Source: Chlorocebus sabaeus
Taxonomy: Eukaryota > Chordata > Mammalia > Primates > Cercopithecidae
Direction: 5' to 3'
DNA length: 64,000 bases
Assembly: GCF_047675955.1 (NCBI RefSeq)
Contig: NC_132927.1
Coordinates: 65,081,702-65,145,701 of the forward strand
Shown: one piece after another, positions 28,900-38,444 of the stretch
How the letters are laid out: every line of letters starts with the position of its first letter
How positions within the stretch are numbered: position 1 is the stretch's first letter
Position numbers and translations under genes: made by a program
Notes under the pieces: model-generated
Told to the model about the DNA's origin: nothing
Seen by the model: the letters and a program-made list of their open reading frames with translations, nothing else
Database searches by the model: none

Positions 28900-30080
28900 G
28901 TCTCAGCCTATTGCACTCAGGTTTCTGTTCCTTTTCACTCTTGACTCCCTGAAACGACTCTGACAAATATTGCAAATAGATACCTAATGGCCAAATCAGT
29001 GAATTTTTTTTAAGCTTTTGGTTTCCATGAATTCTCAGAATTGGACATAGTTGAACTGCCTCTTCTTTTTGAAATTCTGTCTGTACTTTGGCTTCATGAT
29101 GCCACACCCACCTGGTTTTCCTCTTACATCTCTGGCCACTCTTTCTTGGTATGTTTTATTTTTTCCTCTTCTCATTACCTGCCCTTAATGTTGGGTATCT
29201 GCAGGGTTTCTGTCTTTGGCTTTCTTCTCATTCTACAAATTCTCCATGGGATGATTTCATCCTCTTTATTGCTTTCCATGAGCAGATGTATAATAATATG
29301 AGTCTCAAATTTAATCTCCATCCCTGACCTCGCTCCATTGTTTCTGACTGGCTTCTAACTCTAGTTACTAACAGAATATCTCCATCTGGCTGTCCCAGAG
29401 ACACTTAAAATCACTATATCCCAAAATGAATTTAATCTCTTTTTTTTTCCAACCTGTTCTATCTCCTTCACTCTCATCTTGGTGACTGGCTCCCCTATCC
29501 ATACATGCACAACCCAGAGAGCTGGGAGTTATCCTGGCTTCTTTTCTTTCCTTAGCCAAATGCCCTCCCCATATTCAATCGGTGTCCAAGTCCTGTTGAT
29601 TCTATTTCGTGAACATGTTTTGGCCTCTTCTGTCCATCCCCATTACTCCCAGCAACTCACATCTTGACTATTGCAATAGTATCCTAACCAGTCTCCTTGC
29701 CTTCACTTTTAGTCGATCAAGTTGTTTCATTTCACTGGTAAAACTTCTCTGGTAGCTTTTCACTGAATATGTGCTAAAACCCAACTTCCCTGCATGGTGT
29801 TCCATATTCTTGATGATCTGGCTTCAGCGAATTTTTGAGTCTTGTTTTTTTTTTCCACCCCTCCTTTTCTGTCCACAGGATTGCATGCTGTTGGGAAGCT
29901 TTTCCTCAGCGGCTGACTGCAGAGCTGTTTATGAACCCCACACACAGGCAGAATCACTCAGTTCTGGCCTACGTCCATAGCTGCGTTCTCTCACAGGTTT
30001 CCATCATGGCTCCCATCATCTTTTATTAAACTTATTTGTTTATATGCATACTTCAGCCTATTTCTCTGGCATCTCATAGT
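28900..30080 (+). repeat. LINE L2, long fragment
   Basis: More than 1 kb of plus-strand L2 3' half. Marks in order: CATCTGGCTGTCCCAGAGAC, GAGCTGGGAGTTATCCTGGC, AAGTCCTGTTGATTCTATTT, ATCTTGACTATTGCAATAG and TGATCTGGCTTCAGCG. L2 ORF2 coding sequence once ran here, but the frame is now scattered over short ORFs. Confidence 0.75.
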
Positions 30081-30132
30081 ATTTAAAATAATTTTTGGCA
30101 TAAATATCAGTATCAATAGATATAGATCAAGC

Positions 30133-30185
30133 ACTTCCTTAAGGAATTCCTCAAGAAACTTCCTCTAAGAACTTCCTCAAGGAAC
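30133..30185 (+). repeat. Small imperfect tandem repeat
   Basis: Units resembling ACTTCCTCAAGGAA occur three to four times with drift over about 53 bp. Confidence 0.6.
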
Positions 30186-30279
30186 CTGGAAAATGAGAAC
30201 AACTCCCATCTCTTTGATAATTCCTCAAACTATTCTATCTCTAGCATGTAATAAACATTGTCTCACTGTGGGATAATTA

Positions 30280-30895
30280 AGGAATCAGAGAGACCGAGGG
30301 GTTGAGGAGGAATTATTTAATTATTTAGGTGCACCAACCCCGTCAGATTAACATCCAAAGGACTGAGCCTCGAACAAAGAGTCAAGCTACCTTTTAAGCA
30401 TTTTGTGGGACGGGGGAGATCTGTGCAGGGGAAAGCATATTACAGAAGCAAGAAACAAAGACAGTTATTCAGTTGAGACATGCATTACATTATTTCTTAC
30501 TTTTCAAGGAACAACATGTTTTATGACTTGAGATTATCTGTCTAGTGACCTTGCAGCTGCACAGCTAGAGAAACAGTCTTCACAATGCCTGGGAAAGGGA
30601 GAGACAAGGTCACTAGCCACAGAAAAATAGGCAGTTAATTTTAAAGGACTCCTGTTCTTTCTCTTCTTCAGGGGGAATTGGGTTTTCTTACATACAATTG
30701 AGTTTTTGCTTACACATTCTTTAATTTCTTTTAATTCCTGTTTCAGTCTGACTGAAAATAGAGGAGCTACCTGGTTGCACACAGTACTGATTCCCACCCA
30801 ATGTGTTTCTATGTTCTTTGAAAGACAGTGTAATTGTGACTTAGTTGAATTAAATTGATGTGCTCTCCACAATCATCCCATAAAATATTCACTAT
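30280..30895. repeat. Possible LTR-like repeat, unassigned
   Basis: The stretch has the patchy, repeat-like texture of an old LTR or ERV piece (e.g. GAAGCAAGAAACAAAGACAG) but I cannot match it to a family, find its ends, or see coding sequence. Confidence 0.3.
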
Positions 30896-30903
30896 CATTA
30901 TCA

Positions 30904-31247
30904 CTGTCATTATAATCTGGCTCATAGGCCAGATTAAGATGGTCAAATAAGTTAGTTTGTTAAACCAATTTAAAACACACAGTCTTAGCTTTGTACAGTG
31001 GAAATATGGTAGCCAATGAGGTTTATCCTACATTATTGCTAATTGAAAACTTTTTCCAATACTGGCTCACAGGCCAGATTAAGATGGCCTATCATTATAG
31101 TCTGGCTCATAGGCCAGATTAAGATGGTCAAATAAGTTAGTTTGTTAAATCAATTTAAAACACACAGTCTTAGCTTTGTACAGTGGAAATATGGTAGCCA
31201 GTGAGGTTTATCCTACATTATTGCTAATTGAAAACTTTTTCCAATAC
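30904..31247 (+). repeat. 185-bp direct duplication
   Basis: Positions 30904-31062 recur at 31089-31247 with a constant 185-bp offset and only about four differences. The 28-bp piece CTGGCTCATAGGCCAGATTA... occurs a third time, partially, at 31062-31089. Each unit contains GTACAGTGGAAATATGGTAG. Confidence 0.95.
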
Positions 31248-31542
31248 CCTGCCATGACAACTTGCTAGATAGTCAGCATTGGCAATTTTTGACAGTCACT
31301 ATGGAGACTGAATTGTTTTAGAAAAAAGCAGGAAGCAAGGGGAAAGAGATTGGGTAGGTGAACACATTTAGATCAGGCAGGTGAAAGGACCACACTACTG
31401 TGGGTCACTCAGTGTTCATATGTTCTGCCTCTTCTGCCTTCTCCAAAGATGGCATGGTTACAAGAACCAGAGTGTAGGTAAGAATGTTCAGAGATGGAAG
31501 GTTCAGGATGCCAATCTACGCTTGCTCTATCAAAAAGACTGA

Positions 31543-31863
31543 GGTTGCTGGGTGCTGGGGCTCACAACTATAATTCAAACACTTAGGAAAATTGAAGCAG
31601 GCAGAGTGCTTGAGCCCAGGAGTTCAAGAACAGCCTGGGCAACATGGTGAGATCACGTCTCTATAAAAAAATTAAAAAAAAATTAGCCGGGCATAATGGT
31701 GCATGCCTGTAGTCCCAGCTACCCAGGAGGATGAGGTGGGGGGATCACCTGAGCCCCAGAGGTTGAGGCTGCAGTGATCAGGCAATGAGCCATGATCGTG
31801 CCACTGCACTCCAGCCTGGGTGACAGAGCAAGATCCTATCCCCAAACAATAAAAATAATAAAA
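31543..31863 (+). repeat. Alu (old, J-like)
   Basis: Diverged plus-strand Alu, GGTTGCTGGGTGCTGGGGC at the start and an AATAAAAATAATAAAAA tail. Confidence 0.9.
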
Positions 31864-32400
31864 AGACAGAGGCAGGTATGTGTGGCTACACCTATAGCTC
31901 AGCGATGACCTTATGAGCAGCAATATACATTTTAAGCACAAAACAAATGGGTTAGAATGAATGATACCAATGGGTGGTCAATTTGAGGTAGACCAGACTG
32001 ATTCATGCTTTATGAATATTTAAGGTTTATTTTGCTTTCCATCTCTATCTACAAGTAACACTCTTGTTTGTTTTGTCCTTTTAACATATGTTTAAGAAGT
32101 AAATGTCTATTTATTCTATGTTTAACATGTTTCATGTGTTAATGATGTACTTATTATCTGTACTTAACATATGAGTTGATGTAACATATACTTACAGGTA
32201 AGTTTCATCTATCCCATTTGTTTCTCCTATTCTTTAGGGCAGAATTGAAAATTCTTAAATAATACAGCAAATGTATGTTACATTATGGATAAAAATCTGA
32301 GGCACAGGGCCAGTAAGTCCCTTCCACAAAGTCCCCGCCACTTTTCCAAGGGCATGAAAAAAAGTCAGGTTTCAAATATAAAACATCTGGCTCCAGAGCC

Positions 32401-32566
32401 CTTTTTTTTAGTGACAGGGTCTTGCTCTGCTGCCAGGCTGGAGTGCAATGGCATGATCATGGTTCACTGCAGCCTTGACTTCCTGGGCTCAAGGTTCAAG
32501 TGATCCTCCTTGCCTTTGACCTCCCAAAGTACTGAGATTATAGGTCTGAGCCACCATGCCTGGCCT
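32401..32566 (-). repeat. Alu, internally deleted
   Basis: About 165 bp of minus-strand Alu: GTGACAGGGTCTTGCTCTG to GGTTCAAGTGATCCTCC then directly to CTCCCAAAGTACTGAG. Confidence 0.88.
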
Positions 32567-32935
32567 AAGAGCCCACTTCTTAATCACCATCCTAAACTGA
32601 TTCCTAATTTGCCTAAGAAAACACAGCTGCTAAGTCTGACCTTAAGTCCAGTGCTGTTCATGCTAATTACTCTTTGTGTATAAGTACTCTCGGGCCAGGA
32701 GATCTGTCTTGTTCATCTCTGCATTTTTACCACCAAGCACAGAGCCCGGGCAAATACTTGTTGACCAAGAGAATATCTCATTTTATAACTTTTGTTTTTC
32801 TTTTGGGTTATGTTAGATGTGTGGAATAATTCCAATTTAACATTTAAGAAAATTTAACTTTTGGCATTTAAAGTTAAATTACCTTAGGTATTTGATTTAA
32901 AACTGATTAACCTAAAGAAATATCTAGTTGCTACA

Positions 32936-33027
32936 GAATAAAAGATAAGGATCTGTGAACTGAGATCTAGCATTGATTGTGAAACTGATCCTCTTAAAGG
33001 GCTTCTCTGCTTCACTTTCTCTAGTAG
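32936..33027 (+). repeat. Diverged direct repeat, copy 1
   Basis: AAAAGATAAGGATCTGTGAAC to CTTCACTTTCTCTAGTAGG; about 87% like the segment at 34060-34159. Confidence 0.85.
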
Positions 33028-33519
33028 GAAAATGGTCCTAGTAACTCTTATCTACTCCCTTCACCAGCAATTGTTACATTGTCCATTCTTCCTATTACTA
33101 GCATATCTTTAAAAAACGGCTTCTGCTTTATCAGTTAGATATTATTAAAAGATGTAAGTCTGTCTATAAATTCATAAAATCAATGAACCATAAACATATT
33201 TACATATTAAAAATAACATATTTTATATCCTTTTAAAAGACAGATTTTATGCTACATTTGAACATGTTGAACATCCTGTAATTTGGTAAATATCCTACAA
33301 TTTTCCTCATTCATTTGACTTTTGTGAGAGAAAACAATTAGCCTTCTGAAAGAAGTTAACATACATTATATGCTAGTAAAATATTTTAATGCCTCATCTG
33401 TTCCACATTTTTTTAAATGTTTATTGGCATGTTTATTTCCCCGCTTACGAAAATATTGTTTCTCTGTAGGAAGTTGGCAGTAATCTCAATAGATACATGA
33501 CTAGAACTCAACGTAATGG

Positions 33520-33670
33520 GTGATTAATCCTGGCTACCCATCAGAATCACCTGGGACATGTAAAAAAACAAAACTGATGCCCCGGGCCTACCTCAAACAA
33601 ACAATTTAAGTCAGTATTTCTAGGGCTGGAATTGGGACATCTCTATTTTAAAGAACTTCTCAGATATTCT
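33520..33670 (+). repeat. MER5-like hAT fragment
   Basis: CCATCAGAATCACCTGGGAC, ACTGATGCCCCGGGCC and AGTCAGTATTTCTAGGGC follow the MER5A/B order. Both ends are decayed. Confidence 0.6.
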
Positions 33671-33714
33671 ACAAAATACTTGACCAGCACTCTTCAAAAC
33701 TGCCAAGGTCATCA

Positions 33715-34045
33715 TAAACAAGGAATGTCTAAAAAACTGCCACAGATCAGAGGAGGTAAAGGAGACATGATAACTAAATGTTATGTGGTACCCTAAGTGA
33801 GATCCTGGAATAGAGAAATAATATTAGGGGAAAAGTACTGAAATCCAAGTAAACTGTGGAGTTTAGTTAATAGTAATGTAACATTGATTGTTGTTCCTTA
33901 GTTGTAACAAATGTATCATCTTACACAAAAACAAATGTCAATATCTCACGCAATAGAGAAACTGGGTATATGGGAACTGTCTACTATTTTTGTGACTTTT
34001 CTGTAAATAGAAAGCTATTCTTTAAAAAAGTTTATGTAGAACATC
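33715..34045 (+). repeat. L1M 3' end fragment
   Basis: Old L1 3' UTR: AGGAGACATGATAACTAAATG, TGGAGTTTAGTTAATAGTAATG and GTGACTTTTCTGTAAATAG, ending TTTAAAAAAGTTTAT. Confidence 0.65.
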
Positions 34046-34059
34046 TGATTATATGCTAA

Positions 34060-34159
34060 AGAGTAAAAGATAAAGATCTATGAACTGAGATCTAGCATCC
34101 TTTGTGAAACCGACCCTTTAAAAGGGCTTGTTTCTCTGTGCTTCACTTTCTCTAGTAGG
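34060..34159 (+). repeat. Diverged direct repeat, copy 2
   Basis: Second copy of the segment at 32936-33027, about 1.1 kb downstream, with a 5-6 bp insertion near GGGCTTGTTTCTCTGTG. The MER5-like and L1M pieces lie between the two copies. Confidence 0.85.
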
Positions 34160-35209
34160 GTTGAAAATCACTTATATAGTAATCTGCTTACAGTGTACCA
34201 GAAAACAAAAAGACCCTGTGAAATACTGAGCCCAATTGTCAATTGTTGGCATGTGCGTTCTTAAAAATTTGACACTTAGAAACCATGGGCTGCTTCATTA
34301 GGACTTTTAGGGAAATTACATTTCTACCGGCAGTCCCAGGGCAACACAAATAGACCAATGACAATACACTTAACTATAACAATCACAATCCTGATAATTA
34401 CTGGCTTCCAAAATACAACAATTCGAGAAAGACTGCTTAGTAGAGAAGAAAAGGTAACAATAAATTTCTTAGTTTAGAAGCATAAGGTTCATTTTAATAT
34501 CTATGAAAAATATAAATATGTGGATTAAATATAATGTCTAACGTTTTCTCAGACCCCAGTAGTTTGAGAAAAGACTACCTGGATTTAGCTGGTCACATCT
34601 CTCTTTTCAAAACCGTTGCCATTAAGCATATTTGTCATCTGTGCAAATTTCTAGAGAAAAGTCAGAATTGTTTTTGAAGAAATCACTCTGCACAAGTAAA
34701 CACTTGCCAAACAGCAAGTGCCAGGAGACGGTGTTTCACAAAGCTCTTTTTAAAAATTATTATTTTTTGCACACATTATCTAGTTTGGTAAAACTGTCAC
34801 CAATTTACAATCCGGAATCACCATGTGAGTCAAATTAACAAATGTATTAGCAACTTGTAGTCAATCAGATTGTAGTTCCAGCTCCCTAACTCAATGCAAT
34901 TTTAATAATTTCTCTTCTCTGAGTCTATCTCAGTTTCTCATCTGTAAAATGAGTAAAAGAAAGCCCTTTGCAGTTCAGACGTTGAGATTCGGTGGGAAGG
35001 ACCTCGAGAAATAGAGTGGAGAATTTCAGGATTTAGGGCTTTAGGTCTTGATGGGTGGGATGGTACGGTGGAAGCTGTTTACTTGTTTGTGTTTCTAGAA
35101 TCAGAAGGTAAAGCGAGAGGGACAGAAACGAGCGAATGGAAGTAGGACAGACACCGGACAGAGATCAACTCGGGACTTTTCTAGACCTGCGGGGCCGGCA
35201 GAGCATTCG

Positions 35210-35222
35210 GTTGCTAGGCAAC
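35210..35222. promoter_or_regulatory. RFX X-box motif
   Basis: GTTGCTAGGCAAC: two half sites GTTGC/GCAAC (one mismatched inner pair) spaced as in the RFX-family X-box. It lies 336 bp before the TTC8 ATG. RFX factors (DAF-19 in worms, RFX2/3 in mammals) switch on ciliary genes including BBS genes, so this is a strong candidate for the element that ties TTC8 to the cilium programme. Occupancy is inferred. Confidence 0.75.
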
Positions 35223-35557
35223 TGCGCCTCCTGGGAGGGCGGAGGACCCCCCCCCCCAGGGGCAGGTGTCTAAGTCACTACCTTTTTGTTTAGCCGCGGT
35301 GGTTTCTTCTCAAAATTAATGAAACCTGTAGCCTTTAAAAGTACACAATTTTTTGCAACCAAGTTTAGTCAAGCCCTGTAGCCGAGTTCTGCTTGCGGTG
35401 GTTTTTCTTTTTCCTGTTCTCAGGCGCGCTGCAGACACCTCTCGGGCAAGGCCCCAGCCGTCGCGGGTTGCCGGGCAGAGCCTGACGCCGCCAGCTCCTC
35501 GCTCCCCGCCCACCGCTCTCCTAGAGCGCTGGGCCTTCGCTGGCCGCACCGGCAGTC

Positions 35558-35671
35558 ATGGGCTCGGAGATGGAGCCGCTGCTCCTGGCCTGGAGCTATT
35601 TTAGGCGCAGGAAGTTCCAGCTCTGCGCCGATCTGTGCACGCAGATGCTGGAGAAGTCCCCTTATGACCAG
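35558..35671 (+). CDS. TTC8: TTC8 coding exon 1
   Basis: First coding exon of tetratricopeptide repeat protein 8 (BBS8), a subunit of the BBSome, the coat-like complex that moves membrane proteins in and out of cilia at the basal body. Loss causes Bardet-Biedl syndrome 8 in people. It encodes 38 codons (MGSEMEPLLLAWSYFRRRKF... to EKSPYDQ), a single TPR-like helix pair with the hydrophobic spacing W-Y-F-A-L-P. The ATG is in good Kozak context (G at -3, G at +4). The donor is CAG|GTACCG at 35672, phase 0. Residue 2 is Gly where I recall Ser in human. The remaining exons follow on the same strand; the TPR array proper is beyond the window. Confidence 0.96.
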
Positions 35672-36811
35672 GTACCGGCCAGCTCCCGTCAGCCTGTGCA
35701 TCCTGACGCTGAGGCTGCGGGGTCTGGGGCATATTCCGGCCCCGGGTGGGGAGGCCGGGGAGGAAGGCCCGAGGCGGGGCTGACCGTTCGGCCCTCGGAG
35801 GCGCCCGGAGCGAGACCTTGTGGAGCTGTGGCTAGCGCGTCCGCTGTCCACCACCCCCACAGGGATAGCAAGTTCTGTGCCATGACCGTCCCCTCCTCAC
35901 AATCTTCAGCCTCCCCTCCACTACGTGTCCCGGAGTGAGAGCCCTGAATTTTACTTTGACGAGGAACTTTGATAATTCATTTATACTTCATATTGATGGG
36001 CTTTAAACTCTCAGCGTGTGCGTTATTAATTTCTAAACAATATGCATAAACGAAGATCTGTGACTCTCCACCTCCTGTTAACATAGCTGCATTTTTCCTT
36101 TTGGATCGAACATGTGATCCTCCCACTTCAGCTTTAGACTGTTGTCCAAGAGTGAAGGAGGCCATCAGTTTAGCTTGAGGCAAATATGCAAGTTAGAGGA
36201 ATGAGAATCTAGGAGGGAGAAAGATACATTCATTATTTAAAAAATTACCTGGACAAGGGAAGCTATAATTGTAGGAGGAAGAAATGGGAAAGAAAGGCTC
36301 CTTACAAGAAGGAATGATGGCATTGATAAAAAGAGAACTTAAATAAACTAATGTGTAGAGCGACTGGAAAAGGTGGTATACAATGTACGTGAGTGGTACA
36401 ATTCTGGTGGGCAGGTAGCTCCTGGAATAGGCAAAAAAGGAGAAAATGGGAGAACAGAAGTAGCACTGTGGCAGTTTGTCAGTGCTTTTAGTAAATGCGG
36501 AATATACTTACATAGTTCTAGTTCCCTAGCTTTTCCTCTAGTGGTGTTGCCTTGGAGATGTTAGAAAAAAATGGAAAATTGAAGGGAGTTACAAAAGCGG
36601 AGGCCTGAGTGTGAATGCTGTTACTAGGCTCTGCCTTAGCTCCCAGCAAATGGATGATGGATGATAACCTGCTGAGATGAATATTTTGTCCTTCAGATAG
36701 TACATCTCTCTTAGAACAGCCTACGTTAGTGGTAATGCAAAGCTAGGTTCTGTTGTTAGTTCGCATCAGTTAATAGGACTATGTTTCTGTAGACAAGCAT
36801 TTTTCCAAGTG

Positions 36812-37116
36812 TTTTTTTTTTTTTTTTTTTTTTCTGAGATGGAGTCTCGCTCTGTCACCCAGGCTGGAGTGCAGCGGCGTGATCTCGGATATCTGTAACC
36901 TCCGCCTCCTGGGTTCAAGCGATTCTCCTGCCTCAGACTCCCAAGTAGCTGGGACTACAGGTGCGTGCCACCACTCCCGGCTAAGTTTTTGTATTTTTAG
37001 TAGAGATGGGGTTTCACCGTGTTAGCCAGGGTGGTCTCGAACTCCTGACCTCGTGATCCGTCCGCCTAGGCCTCCCAAAGGGTTGGGATTACAGGTGTGA
37101 GCCACCGCGCCCGTCC
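36812..37116 (-). repeat. Alu (AluS/Y) with target duplication
   Basis: Full-length minus-strand Alu with a T22 tail. CCAAGTGT lies on both sides (36804-36811 and about 37118). Confidence 0.93.
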
Positions 37117-37250
37117 CCCAAGTGTGTTTTTTGGCATAGTAATCTCATAGATATTGCTTTAAAAAATACACAATCAAATATGTTTGGTAATCGTGACAAA
37201 ATATTGATCCCTTTACGTTGGTACAATGGAAACTTAAGAACCTTTGATGT

Positions 37251-37430
37251 GGCTGGGCGCGGTGGCTCACGCCTGTAATCCTAGCCAGGCCTGGTGGCGG
37301 GCGCCTGTAGTCCTAGCTACAGGCTGAGGTAGGAGAATGGAGTGAACCCAAGAGGCGGAGCTTGCAGTCAGCCGAGATCGCGCCACTGCACTGCAGCCTG
37401 GGCGACAGAGCAAGACACGTCTCAAAAAAG
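37251..37430 (+). repeat. AluY-like, internally deleted, with target duplication
   Basis: Plus-strand Alu of about 180 bp: the left arm jumps from TGTAATCCTAGCC to GGCCTGGTGGCGGGCG, losing about 110 bp. Flanks AACCTTTGATGT (37239) and AAACTTTGATGT (37431) mark the insertion; the right arm (GAGAATGGAGTGAACCC) is AluY-like. Confidence 0.9.
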
Positions 37431-38137
37431 AAACTTTGATGTGCCAGACATTGTTCTAGGCATAACGGTTTGCAGGAACTTTATGTGCTGTTTTCATTTT
37501 TCCATTGAGTTCGGGTAGTTTTCATTCTGTGTTCCACAAAACAGTAGTCCCAAGAGCTGTTCAGTGAGAAAAAGTTTCCTCATTAAATACATTTGGGAAA
37601 TGTGTGTTCCTTCTTGGAGATTCAGGATGTACCGTAAAGGCTCTGAGTAGTTTTGAAGAAAAGGAAACTAGTTTTGCCTATTTTTGATTAATGCAAATAA
37701 TTAAATAGTTCTGAAACTTATTTGACCACCGGATTCCTTTTTTTTTTTTTGGCCCAGGGAAAGGGTCAAATATCTTCACTGTTATCGTGGGAAGATGTTG
37801 GTACATTGGGAAATGTAGGCGAAGCAGCAGTATTTTTATTAATAGTTTAAGACCCTCTAATCTTGAGTTCATAGTGACATTCAGTATTGCACCAATGAAT
37901 TGAGATATCAGGACTTTATATGTATTCATCTCAATGACCTTTCCTTGAGTGCTTACTACAGATTGTGTATCTCTTATTCGATATGTGACCAGACCTGAAT
38001 AGAAATTTCAAAAAAAAGTTATTGTTTTATTTTTATGAGCAAGGGTTGATATGTTCAGCTCCAATAAATATCAGAGTAGGTCTAAGAGAATCAGTACCAG
38101 ATCTGGAGGAAACTTGATATTATTTTCCTTTCTAATC

Positions 38138-38444
38138 TTTTTTTTTTTTTTTTTTGAGACGGAGTCTCGCTCTGTCGCCCAGGTTGGAGTGCTGTGGCCG
38201 GATCTCAGCTCACTGCAAGCTCCGCCTCCCGGGTTCACGCCATTCTCCTGCCTCAGCCTCCCGAGTAGCTGGGACTACAGGCGCCCGCCACGACGCCCGG
38301 CTAGTTTTTTGTATTTTTTTTTTTTTAGTAGAGACGGGGTTTCACCATGCTAGCCAGGATGGTCTCGATCTCCTGACCTTGTGATCCACCCGTCTCGGCC
38401 TCCCAAAGTGCTGGGATTACAGGCTTGAGCCACCGCGCCCGGCC
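38138..38444 (-). repeat. Young AluY (Old World monkey type)
   Basis: Full-length, low-divergence minus-strand AluY with a T20 tail. It carries GGCTTGAGCCACC and GGCTAGTTTTTTGTA, variants I link to cercopithecid AluY subfamilies. Flanks CTTTCTAATC and CTTTGTAATC are target copies with one mismatch. Confidence 0.92.

Larger units (their letters stand above)
35150..35850. promoter_or_regulatory. TTC8: TTC8 promoter and CpG island
   Basis: GC-rich, CpG-dense region covering the TTC8 upstream sequence, 5' UTR, exon 1 and first 180 bp of intron 1. No TATA box. An X-box lies at 35210-35222 and a C11 run at 35247-35257. The GC-box-like GAGGGCGGAGG is at about 35236. The start site cannot be set from sequence alone; an exonic 5' UTR of some 100-300 bp before the ATG at 35558 would fit. 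Confidence 0.8.

Noticed and set aside
35316..35938. Open frames around TTC8 exon 1 on both strands
   Set aside because: Shadows of the CpG island. The plus-strand frame after 35671 reads through the donor into intron 1.
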